NCBI RefSeq assembly: GCF_004322755.1
Contig: NZ_CP036401.1
Span: forward strand, 3,410,001 to 3,474,000
Length of the DNA stretch: 64,000 bases
Reading direction: 5' to 3'
DNA from: Pseudoduganella albidiflava
Lineage (GTDB): Bacteria > Pseudomonadota > Gammaproteobacteria > Burkholderiales > Burkholderiaceae_D
The position numbers and the translations under genes were made by a program. Below the pieces are notes generated by a model. That model saw nothing but the letters and a program-made list of their open reading frames with translations, was not told where the DNA came from and ran no database searches. Below are positions 54,911 through 63,861 of this stretch, piece after piece; position 1 is the first letter of the stretch, and each line of letters opens with the position of its first letter.

Positions 54911-54962
54911 TGGCTCTATCTTCGGGCTCTGTCTTCGGGCTCTGTCTTCCGGCTCTATTATC
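54911..54962 (-). repeat. Four 13-bp tandem repeats abutting the mshN start
   Basis: Plus-strand units are TGGCTCTATCTTC, GGGCTCTGTCTTC, GGGCTCTGTCTTC and CGGCTCTATTATC. The array ends six bases upstream of the mshN ATG, where a ribosome-binding site is expected. Confidence 0.9.
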
Positions 54963-55005
54963 GTGCCTGCACAGCCAGCGCATTCTTCAGGCTCATGCTT
55001 CCGCC

Positions 55006-55902
55006 TCATCTCGTCAGGGCCAGGGTGATGCCGCCCGCCGCCGCGAGGGCGGCCGCGCTGGCCAGCCACGCCCAGCGCATCGCGCGCGCCGGCCGCGTGC
55101 CGATCGTGTCGCCGGCGGCCAGCGCCACGTGCCGCTTTTCCACCAGGTGGCGCCCTTCGCCGTAGGCCAGCATCAGCGACTTGTGCGCGACGATGTTGAC
55201 CAGCCGTGGAATGCCGCCGGTGGCGCGGTACAGGCGCCGCACCGACGCCGCGCTGAACAGCCGGGCGCCCGTGAAACCCGCCACGCGCAGCCGGTGCGCC
55301 AGGTAGTAGTCGAGGTCGTCGCGCCGCAGCGCGCCCAGGTGATAGTGGAACGTGATGCGCTGTGCCAGCTGCCGAATCTTCGGACTGGCCAGGTGGGCAT
55401 TCAGTTCCGGCTGGCCGAACAGCACGATCTGCAGCAGCTTGCGCTTTTCCGTTTCCAGGTTGGTCAGCAGCCGCAGCGCTTCCAGGCTTTCCAGCGGCAG
55501 CGCCTGCGCTTCGTCCAGGCACAGCACCACGTGCTTGCCGCGCGCCGCCAGTTCCAGCAGCCGCACCGTCAGCGACTTCACCAGCTGGTGCTGGTCGACG
55601 TCGCGCGGCAGCACGATTTCCAGTTCGTCGGCCAGCGCCAGCATCAGCGCGCGCGGCTCCAGGTAAGGATTGGGCACATAGGCCGTATGAAAGGCGTCGC
55701 CCAGCATGGCCATGAACTTGCGGCACAACAGGGTCTTGCCGGTGCCCACTTCACCGGTGATCTTGATGAATCCCTCGCCGCTGCGCGCCGCCACCAGCAG
55801 CGTATTGAGCCCCTCCTGCGAGTGGGGGCTGCCGAAAAAAAAGCTGGTATCCGGCGTGATGGAAAACGGCAGCTCGGCCAGGCCGAAGTGGGCTTCGTAC
55901 AT
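55006..55902 (-). CDS. mshM: MSHA biogenesis ATPase MshM (ExeA/GspA-like)
   Basis: This is a 298-aa AAA ATPase. It begins MYEAHFGLAELPFSITPD, the ExeA/MshM start. Walker A is TGEVGTGKTLLCRK and Walker B is VLCLDEAQALP. A C-terminal helix (WAWLASAAALAAAGGITLAL) anchors it in the inner membrane. Relatives help assemble the secretin in the peptidoglycan layer. Its ATG overlaps the last base of the mshL stop, so translation is coupled to mshL. Confidence 0.88.
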   Translation of the reverse strand: MYEAHFGLAELPFSITPDTSFFFGSPHSQEGLNTLLVAARSGEGFIKITGEVGTGKTLLCRKFMAMLGDAFHTAYVPNPYLEPRALMLALADELEIVLPRDVDQHQLVKSLTVRLLELAARGKHVVLCLDEAQALPLESLEALRLLTNLETEKRKLLQIVLFGQPELNAHLASPKIRQLAQRITFHYHLGALRRDDLDYYLAHRLRVAGFTGARLFSAASVRRLYRATGGIPRLVNIVAHKSLMLAYGEGRHLVEKRHVALAAGDTIGTRPARAMRWAWLASAAALAAAGGITLALTR

Positions 55903-57659
55903 CAGCGGCCCCGCTGCGGATCGAGACGCTCGATGCGGCGCATGGTTTCCTGCATCTCGGGGGCCATGCTGCCGGCATCGTCGACGATGGTCGGCTTGAT
56001 CAGCACCACCAGCTCGCGCTTCTGGCTCACGCTGTCCTTGTTGCGGAACAGCGCGCCCAGCACCGGCACGTTGCCCACGCCGGGCAGCTGCGACTGGTCG
56101 CTGGACGTGGCCTGGCGCATCAGGCCGCCGATGGCGACGATCTCGCCGTTTCGCCCACGCACCATGCTGTCCATTTCCGACGTGGACGAGGCCGCCAGCG
56201 GCAGGTTCAGCGACCCGGCGCTGCCGAGGCTGACCGTCTTGTTGATGGTGGTGACCGAGCTCACCGATGGGTGCACGTGCAGCATGATGTGACCATCGTC
56301 GTCGATCTGCGGCGTCACGTCCAGCAGCACGCCGGAAAAGAATGGCTTGACGATCACGTTCGGCGTCACCGTATTGCCGCCCACGTTCGAACTGGTGGTG
56401 GTGCTGATGCCGGTCACGTAGAACTCGTCGGTACCGATCTTCAGCACGGCCTTCTGGTTGTTCAGCGTGGCGATGCGCGGGCTGGACAGCACGTGCACCG
56501 TGCCCTGCGACTCCAGGAACGACAGCATCGCCGAGAAATTGCTGGTCTGGATCGCCAGGCCGAACATCGTGCCCAGCGCATCGGCGGCACTGCCGAGCGA
56601 GGCGCCCGGGGTGGAGGCGAAACCCGTGTCGCCGCCGCTCTGCTGGCCGACCGCCCCGGTCAGCGGATTGCGCTGCACCAGGTTGGTCCCTGGCGCGATC
56701 ACGCCGATGCCGCCGGCGCTGTTGCCGCCCTGGCGGAACGCCGCCCAGTTGACGCCGGTCTGGAAACCGTTGTTCAGCTGCACTTCGAGGATCTTCGCTT
56801 CCAGGATCACCTGGCGTTCCACGGCCAGCCGGGTGGCCTTCAGGTACTCGTCCACCGAGCGCAGCTGCGCCGGCAGCGCGCGCACCAGTACCACGCCCGA
56901 TTGCGGCGAGATGATCACGTTGCGCCCGTCGTCGCCGGTGCCGACGATCGCTTCCAGCGCGGCCTTCAGGTCGCCCCAGAAATCCGTCTCGGAGGTCATC
57001 TTGACGTTGCTGGCATCGTCCTGCACCGAGGTGGTGCCGGATGGCGAACCGTTCTGCGTCTGCGACTGGCCTTGGGAGGCGTTCTGCTGGCCGCCCTCCT
57101 GGCCCTCCTCGCTGCGCGTGGGCACGCTGTTGATCGAGGTCGACGACACGCGCACGTTGGACACGCCGCGCCGGCTGCCGGTCAGGTAATTCACCTTGAA
57201 CATGCGGGTCTGCATGGTCAGCGGCCGGATGTAGATGCGGTTGCCCTCCACCTTCCAGTCGTAGCCGTACAGCTCGCGCACGGCGTCCAGCGCCTCGAAG
57301 ATCGTCACGTCCTTCAGGTTGGCCGACAGCGTGCCGGTCACCTCCGGCGACACCAGCATGTTGTAGCGCGTTCCGGTGGCGATCGACGTGAAGAACTGCT
57401 GGGCCGGTACGTTGTTGAGCGCCACGTTGAAGCGCTCGTCCAGCACGGCGCGCGCCTTCGGCAGCGTGGCGGCCAGGGCCGGCGCGGGCGGCAGCAGCGC
57501 CGCCTCCACCGCATCGGGCGCCACGTGCTGGCGCTGGGCCGATTTCGCGGTGGCGTTGCGCATCTCGCCGCTGATCGTGTCATAGGTATCACGGCGGTTG
57601 GCGCTGTCGCATCCCGCCGCCAGCATTGCCACGCAGGTCATCGCCGCCAGGGTTCGCAT
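55902..57659 (-). CDS. mshL: MSHA pilus secretin MshL
   Basis: This is a 585-aa outer-membrane secretin lipoprotein. The signal is MRTLAAMTCVAMLAAGC (lipobox LAAGC). An STN-type N-terminal domain (FTSIATGTRYNMLVSPEVTG) is followed by a Ser/Gln-rich linker (QEGGQQNASQGQSQTQ), an N-domain and the secretin barrel with VPVLGALFRNKDSVSQKREL. It forms the gated channel for the pilus. I chose the ATG at 57659 because GGAG lies seven bases upstream and the lipoprotein signal is then normal. A start at 57704 would overlap mshK (ATGA). Confidence 0.92.
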   Translation of the reverse strand: MRTLAAMTCVAMLAAGCDSANRRDTYDTISGEMRNATAKSAQRQHVAPDAVEAALLPPAPALAATLPKARAVLDERFNVALNNVPAQQFFTSIATGTRYNMLVSPEVTGTLSANLKDVTIFEALDAVRELYGYDWKVEGNRIYIRPLTMQTRMFKVNYLTGSRRGVSNVRVSSTSINSVPTRSEEGQEGGQQNASQGQSQTQNGSPSGTTSVQDDASNVKMTSETDFWGDLKAALEAIVGTGDDGRNVIISPQSGVVLVRALPAQLRSVDEYLKATRLAVERQVILEAKILEVQLNNGFQTGVNWAAFRQGGNSAGGIGVIAPGTNLVQRNPLTGAVGQQSGGDTGFASTPGASLGSAADALGTMFGLAIQTSNFSAMLSFLESQGTVHVLSSPRIATLNNQKAVLKIGTDEFYVTGISTTTSSNVGGNTVTPNVIVKPFFSGVLLDVTPQIDDDGHIMLHVHPSVSSVTTINKTVSLGSAGSLNLPLAASSTSEMDSMVRGRNGEIVAIGGLMRQATSSDQSQLPGVGNVPVLGALFRNKDSVSQKRELVVLIKPTIVDDAGSMAPEMQETMRRIERLDPQRGR

Positions 57660-57700
57660 CGTTTGCTCCGTTCGCATGGTTCGCTTCTGTTTCATGTTGT

Positions 57701-58102
57701 TCATTCCTGCCGTGCCGGCATGGCTTCGGGCTTGACGTACAGCCGCAGCGTTTCACGGGCCTTGCCGCGGCGCAGCACCACGCGATCTTCGCCCACCGAT
57801 TCCACCAGTGCGCCCTGGAAACGGCTGCCCTGCCGTACCATTTCGCCACTAATCACGGCAATCCGGCGCCCGCCTGGCTCGCGCGACACGAGGATCGACT
57901 GCAATTCCGGGCCGGGCGGCGCGACCGGCGGCGCTTCCCCGCCGGCCGCCAGCGCGTCCAGGCCGGGCGGTGGCAGCGTCGGGTCGGCGACCTGCGCCCG
58001 CGCACCGCCGGGAAGCGCCAGTGCGATGGCCAGGGCGATGGCCGGTGCCAGCAGCACGGGGCGCAGGCGGTCGAAGAAGAGGCGCACTACAGGGCGATCC
58101 AT
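57701..58102 (-). CDS. mshK: MSHA biogenesis protein MshK
   Basis: This is a 133-aa secreted protein with signal VLLAPAIALAIALALPGGARA. The mature start is QVADPTLPPPGLDAL, the DPTxPP pattern of MshK/PilP-like proteins. A small beta domain follows (LQSILVSREPGGRRIAVISG). It is thought to connect the inner-membrane platform to the secretin. It overlaps the upstream mshJ by 16 bases and ends at the mshL upstream region, so the genes are tightly packed. Confidence 0.75.
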   Translation of the reverse strand: MDRPVVRLFFDRLRPVLLAPAIALAIALALPGGARAQVADPTLPPPGLDALAAGGEAPPVAPPGPELQSILVSREPGGRRIAVISGEMVRQGSRFQGALVESVGEDRVVLRRGKARETLRLYVKPEAMPARQE

Positions 58103-58836
58103 TGTTGGTCCAGGCTCAGCGTATATAAGGTCAAGGTCAGCGTGGCCTTGTCGTGTTCGGTGGCATCCAGCGTGGCCTGGCCCCAGTACAGCCGGGCCGG
58201 CAAGCGTTCCAGCGCCGCCATGTAGGCCACCATGTCGCCATAGCCGCCCTGCAGCACGATGCGCACGCCATGGCGGTACAGCAGCGGCTTTTGCGGTTCC
58301 CCATCGGCGCTGTCCGCCGCTACGCCGGGCGGCGTGGCCGACAGCCCGGCCCGCGGCAGCACCGGCCCGGCCAGGCCGCCATCGGTGCCGGCGTCGCCGA
58401 AATTGCCATCGGTCGTGCCGGCCGGCGCCAGCGTGCGCAGCGACAGCAGCTTGAGCTTGCCGTTCTGCTGCACCATCTGCTGCAACAGGACCGTCATCCT
58501 GTCCGGCGACACCAGCGCGCTCTGCGTGGTGCGCAGCGTGGCGCGCAGCTGGTCGTTTTCCGCCCGCACGGCGGCCAGGCGCTTGCGCAGGTCGGCATCG
58601 GGATCGGCTTGCGCGGCCGCCTGCTTTTCGGCGATTTCCACGTCGATGCCGGCCAGTTGCACCTTTTGCTGCAGGATCGCGGTGCGCAGCGTGCGCTCGC
58701 GCGCCCCGGCCGGTTCGATGAAGCCCATGTAGGCGATGAAGATCACGCCCGCCACCGTGGCGGCGCACGCCATGATCCGCTCGCGCAGCGTCAGCGCATC
58801 GATGCGGGCCGCCCATTTCAGCCACAGTTCCTTCAT
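58087..58836 (-). CDS. mshJ: MSHA biogenesis protein MshJ (PilO-like)
   Basis: This 249-aa protein has one N-terminal membrane helix (IMACAATVAGVIFIAYMGFI), then a coiled coil (about residues 50-105) and a ferredoxin-like C-terminal domain (LYRHGVRIVLQGGYGDMVAY). That is the PilO/GspM layout of the inner-membrane platform. An unusual Gly/Ala-rich insert (about 140-185) sits between the two parts. Start overlaps the previous stop by four bases. Confidence 0.82.
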   Translation of the reverse strand: MKELWLKWAARIDALTLRERIMACAATVAGVIFIAYMGFIEPAGARERTLRTAILQQKVQLAGIDVEIAEKQAAAQADPDADLRKRLAAVRAENDQLRATLRTTQSALVSPDRMTVLLQQMVQQNGKLKLLSLRTLAPAGTTDGNFGDAGTDGGLAGPVLPRAGLSATPPGVAADSADGEPQKPLLYRHGVRIVLQGGYGDMVAYMAALERLPARLYWGQATLDATEHDKATLTLTLYTLSLDQQWIAL

Positions 58837-59540
58837 CGCGCCCCCCCGGCACGCGCCTGCAGCGTGAATTCCACATACGGCGGCGGCAGCGGGGCTGCGG
58901 CAGCGGCAGCGGCGCCGTCGGCCGGCGTCATCGGCGGCGGCGCGAGCCGCGGCGGCTCTCCCGGGCGCGCTTCAACGCCGCCCGGCGCCAGCCCCGGCCG
59001 CGATATTTCCAGCTGCTCGAACGCCTTGCCCTGCAGCGCCGGTTCGCGCGCCAGGCCGTTCAGGTAGCCGGGCAGCAGCTCGGCGCGCAGTGCCCGGCCG
59101 CGCAGGCCGATGTCGGCGTTCGCGCCGCCGATCTCCACCCCGGTCAGCCACAAGCCGCTGACGCGGGTGCGTGCCAGGGCCTGGAAATAGGCGGAATAGC
59201 CGCGCGGATCGCCGACCCGGTTCTGTTCCAGGATGTCCGCCACGCCGCGCAGCGCGCGCTGGTCCAGCCCGGCCCGCTCCAGTTCGCTTTCCACGGCGGC
59301 ATCCTTCGGCCGCGGCACCAGCCCGGCCAGCACGCTGGCCTTGCGGGCTTCCGCCTCGGCCAGCTGTTCCCTCAGGCGCGCCGATTCTTCTTCCAGCACC
59401 GTCACGCGGCCGCTCGCCGCGACCGACAGCGCCACCGAACCGGCCAGCGCGACCCCGACGACGATGGCCAGCGCCGGCGCCGTCAGGTAGCGCTTTTCCT
59501 TGCGGAAGCGCGGGTTGAACAGGTTGATCTGCTGGCTCAT
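58833..59540 (-). CDS. MSHA biogenesis protein MshI2 (PilN-like)
   Basis: This 235-aa protein starts MSQQINLFNPRFRKEKRYLT, the PilN signature that binds the PilM-like partner. One membrane helix (APALAIVVGVALAGSVALSV) and a coiled coil follow, then the PilN beta domain (GLWLTGVEIGGANADIGLRG). The C-terminus is Pro/Ala-rich. It is coupled by four-base overlaps to the genes on either side. Confidence 0.85.
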   Translation of the reverse strand: MSQQINLFNPRFRKEKRYLTAPALAIVVGVALAGSVALSVAASGRVTVLEEESARLREQLAEAEARKASVLAGLVPRPKDAAVESELERAGLDQRALRGVADILEQNRVGDPRGYSAYFQALARTRVSGLWLTGVEIGGANADIGLRGRALRAELLPGYLNGLAREPALQGKAFEQLEISRPGLAPGGVEARPGEPPRLAPPPMTPADGAAAAAAAPLPPPYVEFTLQARAGGAR

Positions 59541-60490
59541 GCCACCGCACCTTCATCGCGCAATCCGCCGCCCAGCACGGTGAAAAAGCGCGCCTGCTGC
59601 GCCGCGTCGCGCAATTCCGGCACCTTGTCGAAATCGAACACGCTGTCCAGGTCGAGCAGGTCGACAGGCAGGTACAGGTTGGCGGACAGGTAATCGTGCA
59701 GGCTGGCGCTGCCGGTCGGCGCCAGCACCAGCTTCGACACGGCGACGTACTGGAACTGCCGCTCGAAATTGTCCAGCGAACGCTGCAGTTCCAGCGCGAT
59801 GCGGTCGTACAGCTGCTGGCGCTGCTCCTGCGGGCCCTCGACCTGGCCGAGCGCGATATCCATCCGGCGCGCCAGGTAGAGCTCGCCGCGGAACGTCACC
59901 GTCAGCAGGCCGCCGTGCTCGTCGAACGCCAGCATGGCCAGGCCGCGCCCTTCCGGTTCCAGCAACGCCGAAATGTTGCGCTGGGCGATTTCGGGAATGT
60001 CGATCGCGGCCAGGTCCATTTTGGCTTCCACGTACAGGTTCTGCAGCGCCTCGATGATGCCGTTGCGCGCCGCCACCGCGAACACCTGGTGGTTGTGCGC
60101 CGGGCCGTTCGGGGCGACGGGGATGTCCAGCACGTCGATGGTGGCCTCGAGCACGGGGAAATCGATCATGTCCTTCAGCTTCCAGCCGACCGCCGTCTTC
60201 ATTTCCGCAACCGGCACGTTGGGCGCTTCCAGCACCAGCAGCTGGTATTCACCGGGCACCAGCACGCTCGAGCAAAGGTGCTCGGCGGCATCGAGTTCTT
60301 TGCCGATGCGCGCGACCAATCCGGCCGCCTCGGCCCGGCCACCCGGATGCTGCGCGGCCGCCAGCACCGCCGGCTTGACGCCCGCCTTGGTGTCCGCGGC
60401 GCGCCGCACCACGGCCGCGGTCACGCCGGCCGCACCGGCGCTCAACGCCAGCCAGCCATCCTTTTTCCTTGCCTTGTGCCAGAAAGCCAT
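59537..60490 (-). CDS. mshI: MSHA biogenesis protein MshI (PilM-like)
   Basis: This 317-aa actin-like protein is the cytoplasmic partner of the PilN-like protein downstream. Recognisable segments are YQLLVLEAPNVPVAEMKTAV, LDIPVAPNGPAHNHQVFAVA and MLAFDEHGGLLTVTFRGELY. The phosphate-1 loop of true PilM is poorly conserved, as usual for MshI. It is the first gene of the six-gene mshI-N block. A minus-strand TATAAT (60547-60542) lies about 52 bases upstream. Confidence 0.82.
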   Translation of the reverse strand: MAFWHKARKKDGWLALSAGAAGVTAAVVRRAADTKAGVKPAVLAAAQHPGGRAEAAGLVARIGKELDAAEHLCSSVLVPGEYQLLVLEAPNVPVAEMKTAVGWKLKDMIDFPVLEATIDVLDIPVAPNGPAHNHQVFAVAARNGIIEALQNLYVEAKMDLAAIDIPEIAQRNISALLEPEGRGLAMLAFDEHGGLLTVTFRGELYLARRMDIALGQVEGPQEQRQQLYDRIALELQRSLDNFERQFQYVAVSKLVLAPTGSASLHDYLSANLYLPVDLLDLDSVFDFDKVPELRDAAQQARFFTVLGGGLRDEGAVA

Positions 60491-60541
60491 GCGCCTGTTC
60501 CGATATCGGGTAATGCTTGCAGAAAACCATGCAGTGTCTTG

Positions 60542-60547
60542 ATTATA
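60542..60547 (-). promoter_or_regulatory. Candidate -10 box for the mshI-N operon
   Basis: A minus-strand TATAAT lies in the 187-base gap after the mshQ-like gene. Just upstream the AT-rich inverted repeat GCAAAAA/TTTTTGC (60573-60592) could end the mshQ transcript. No -35 is obvious. Confidence 0.4.
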
Positions 60548-60677
60548 TTCAAGATTCCAGCATGTTCCGGTAGCAAAAAGCTATTTTTGCCGTATTTTTT
60601 TGCGTCGCGTTCCGGGGCAGCGCCGATTCGTGTGCAAGGTGGCGCTCCCCCGGCGAAACGCCTCCCGGCACCGCTGC

Positions 60678-63600
60678 CTAATAGATTTCGCGCAGGTAGG
60701 TGTAGGGGCTCATCGATACTGTGCCATAGGTGAGCACCCCCCGTACGCTCGGCAGCCACGCCGGGCCCGTCATCCACATGTATACCGAGCCGCTGCTGCC
60801 GCTGCCCGGTGCCAACAGCTTCACGGTGCCGGCGCCAGCGCTGACCTTGCCTACGGTGGCCTTGTCGACCGTGAGCGCGAGTTTGCAGCCACTCGCGCCC
60901 GCCAGCTTGGTGCACGCGGAAAAGTTCACTTCCGTCAGCGGGGCGAAGGTGGTGGCCGAATCGGTCACCGAGTCATACCAGGCCGCTATCCCGTTCTGGG
61001 TACTGAAGAATTGCGGCCTGACCGGCACGTCCATCGCCAGCGCCGCCGAACCTTGCAGGTTGGGCACGAACCAGCGGCCGGCCGCGATCCGCACGCCGCC
61101 CTCGACGGCGGCCGCGCGCTTCGACGTGACATCGTCGAAGTTGGCCACTTCGGCGGCGCGCAGGTACACGGAGACGGGCTGCGGCCAGTTGTTGGCGTTC
61201 GGCGCGCTGGCGTTGTAGGCCAGCGTCGACGGGAACGTGTACGTCCGCGTAACGGTCGCCGTGCCGGCATCGAACGCGCCGGCGGTGATCGTGGCGGTGC
61301 TCAGCACGGACTTGGTGGTGCCCGCCAGCGGCGCGTCTTGCGCCGTGGCACCGTTGGGCGCCTTCCACGCGCTCAGCAGCACGTCGTGCGCCAGGTCGTC
61401 GCGGTAGTTCTTGAGCAGCGTGCCGCGGCTGCTGAACGCTTTCACGTCCACCGTGAACGGCTGGCCGGAATACGCCATGGTGAGGATCTCCACCGACGGC
61501 ACCGTGGTCTTGCTGGGATTCTTCGGGCAGGCCACGGCAGCCGCGCATTCCATCGGGCCCGTGACGATCGTATCGAAATGGTCCGGGTAGAAGCGGCCCA
61601 CGTTGATCGTGGTGCCGACGACGTTGCCCGTACCCAGGTACGAGCCCACTTCCCTGCTGGCGTTCTCGGCGAGTTCCGCCGGGGTGGGCGCCAGCATCGA
61701 GTCCACCTTGATCACGCCCAGGTCGTCGAACACGAAGGTGCCCGTGGCGATGCCGGAGACGAACGGCCCGAATTCTCCCTCCAGGTCCACCGGGTCGAAA
61801 TACTTGCCGGGCTCGCGGTCCGCCACCATCGCCCGGATCGGCGAGCCATCCTCGGTGGAGGCCGGCACCGCGCGCAGCTTGATCTTCTCGGGCTCGGTCT
61901 CGCGGCCGAAATTGGGCGCCGCCACCGTCAGGCCCTGCATCAGCGCGCGCACCGTCATCGTGAACGGCGTGCCGGCCGGGACGAAGCGGGGGTCGGTCGC
62001 GCTGGCCGGGTCGCCGGCCTTGTTGCTCGACTGCGCCAGCAGCAGCAATTTTTCCGGCCGCGATACGAAGGCACCCGTGGAGCCCAGCCGGGCATCGGCG
62101 TCGGTGACGAACAGCTCGATCCGTCCCACGTCCTGGTAGCGCAGCAGGAAGTCGTCGAACTCCCCCCTGTTCTTCGTGGTGGTGGCCTGGCTCGATGGCG
62201 AGCCCCCCGGGAACATCACGTTGCTGGCCGCGCTCCAGGCCACCGAGTCCTGCGGTGGAATCACGCCGTTCGCGGCGCACAGCGGCAGGGTGACCGTATT
62301 GCTGCGCAGCGCATACGTGCCGCGCACGCCGGCGTTCGTGCTGGGATCGTGGCAACTCATCGCGAAGCGCATCGGCAGCGTGGTGTTGCCGCTGGCCAGC
62401 GCGGTGGGTACGTTCTTCACCACATAGGAGATGTAGGTGCTCAAATCCGTATTCGCCTGCATGTGCTCCAGCGTCAGCGGCTTGCAGGGCTGGTTCGGGT
62501 CGCCGAACGGCTTGTTGTGCTCGCACGGCTTGTCGGTAAACATGAAGACCGGCGTGAAGGTCTGGTTACCCACGCGGGTACTCACGGTCGACGTGTCGTT
62601 GCCGTCGTAATAGTCGAACAGCTTGCCGCCCACCGTGACGCCGAAGGAAATCAGGCCGCTGGCCGATGCCGCCGGCGTGACCGTCAGCGTGATCGGCGGC
62701 AGCGTGGTGTCGACCTTGACGGTGCCGCTGTGTATGCAGGTCAGCAGCTGCCCCCTGGTGCTGCAGCTCCAGCCGGTACCGGTGGCCTCGCCATAGATCA
62801 GCGAGGCCGGCAGCGTGCCCGTCACGGTCAGGGGACCGCCCTCGTCCATCGGGCCGTTGTTGACGACGCTGATCGTGTACGTGGTGGGGGCGGAAGGGAT
62901 CAGCGGGCCGTCCAGCGTCATCGTCACGCCGCGGTCGGTGGCCGACACGTTGGGCGCGGCGATCACTTCTGCGTTCAGCAGCACCAGGTCCTGCCCCGAT
63001 GTGTAGATTGTCTTGGCCGACTTCTGGCCACTGGCGATCGCCGGCTCCTTGATGGTATAGACATCGAAATCGATGCCGTAGGAAGCCTTGTCGCCGTTCA
63101 CGCCGCTGACGGAATTGAACTGGTTGCCTGGCTGATTGGTGGCATCGGCCTGCTCGACGCCATTGAAGCGCAGCGTTTCGCCGCCGCCCGACAGCGTGGT
63201 ATCGCCTTCCCAGGTGATGTGCCCCACCCTGCCCGTGCCCGGCGGATTGGGGATCAGGAAATTGGCCAGCGTCAGCTCGAGCGACGAATAGCGGATGTAC
63301 TGAAAACCTTCATAGACGTTCAGCACGCGGAACGGCTGGTCGCTGGCGCTGTAGATGACCAGCAGCTGGAACCCGCCCAGCACGCCCGACACGGCGCAGA
63401 ACAGGCTCTTGTCGATGGCCAGGTCCTTGGCCGAATACGTGCCGTTGCCCTTGGCCTTGACCTGGTCGGTCACGTCGGCGGCACCGCCGAAATAATTGTA
63501 GCCCACCGTCGAGGACGTGTAGCGCCGGGTGGCCGGCGCGCTGACCGCCTTGCCATCGAACGTGACCGAATAGTCTGCGCTGCTGCCGGAGCCGGCCCAG

Positions 63601-63860
63601 TACAGGTAGGCCGCCAGCACCCGGGCTCCCGTCGGCAGGCCCGACAGGCTCATGTTGACCGACGTCGTCGTGGCGCACGGATCGTCGTCGTTCGACTTGG
63701 TGCGCAGCGATTTTTGCGTGCCGGTCATGGTCACATTGCCGGCAAAGCTCTTGAACAGCACGATGGGCGTATCGGCCAGCGCCGGCGCGGCGCACAGCGC
63801 CAGGGTGGCCGCGCACAGCGCGCGGCGGGAAGATTGTCGGAGCATGCGGAACGCTTTCAT
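60678..63860 (-). CDS. MshQ-like secreted protein with Ig-like and DUF6701 regions
   Basis: This is a protein of about 1060 aa with a signal peptide (ALCAATLALCAAPALA). The N-terminal ~270 residues form a beta-rich region (YLYWAGSGSSADYSVTFDGK; GFQLLVIYSASDQPFRVLNV), followed by a DUF11-type Ig-like domain (YTISVVNNGPMDEGGPLTVT). The C-terminal ~500 residues match the DUF6701 region seen in MshQ (GEFGPFVSGIATGTFVFDDL; FYPDHFDTIVTG). Four paired Cys motifs suggest disulfides. MshQ is probably an exported pilus-associated protein. The N-terminal half differs from the LamG-containing MshQ I know. The next gene upstream (MshP-like) ends one base before this ATG. Confidence 0.8.
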   Translation of the reverse strand: MKAFRMLRQSSRRALCAATLALCAAPALADTPIVLFKSFAGNVTMTGTQKSLRTKSNDDDPCATTTSVNMSLSGLPTGARVLAAYLYWAGSGSSADYSVTFDGKAVSAPATRRYTSSTVGYNYFGGAADVTDQVKAKGNGTYSAKDLAIDKSLFCAVSGVLGGFQLLVIYSASDQPFRVLNVYEGFQYIRYSSLELTLANFLIPNPPGTGRVGHITWEGDTTLSGGGETLRFNGVEQADATNQPGNQFNSVSGVNGDKASYGIDFDVYTIKEPAIASGQKSAKTIYTSGQDLVLLNAEVIAAPNVSATDRGVTMTLDGPLIPSAPTTYTISVVNNGPMDEGGPLTVTGTLPASLIYGEATGTGWSCSTRGQLLTCIHSGTVKVDTTLPPITLTVTPAASASGLISFGVTVGGKLFDYYDGNDTSTVSTRVGNQTFTPVFMFTDKPCEHNKPFGDPNQPCKPLTLEHMQANTDLSTYISYVVKNVPTALASGNTTLPMRFAMSCHDPSTNAGVRGTYALRSNTVTLPLCAANGVIPPQDSVAWSAASNVMFPGGSPSSQATTTKNRGEFDDFLLRYQDVGRIELFVTDADARLGSTGAFVSRPEKLLLLAQSSNKAGDPASATDPRFVPAGTPFTMTVRALMQGLTVAAPNFGRETEPEKIKLRAVPASTEDGSPIRAMVADREPGKYFDPVDLEGEFGPFVSGIATGTFVFDDLGVIKVDSMLAPTPAELAENASREVGSYLGTGNVVGTTINVGRFYPDHFDTIVTGPMECAAAVACPKNPSKTTVPSVEILTMAYSGQPFTVDVKAFSSRGTLLKNYRDDLAHDVLLSAWKAPNGATAQDAPLAGTTKSVLSTATITAGAFDAGTATVTRTYTFPSTLAYNASAPNANNWPQPVSVYLRAAEVANFDDVTSKRAAAVEGGVRIAAGRWFVPNLQGSAALAMDVPVRPQFFSTQNGIAAWYDSVTDSATTFAPLTEVNFSACTKLAGASGCKLALTVDKATVGKVSAGAGTVKLLAPGSGSSGSVYMWMTGPAWLPSVRGVLTYGTVSMSPYTYLREIY

Positions 63861-63861
63861 G

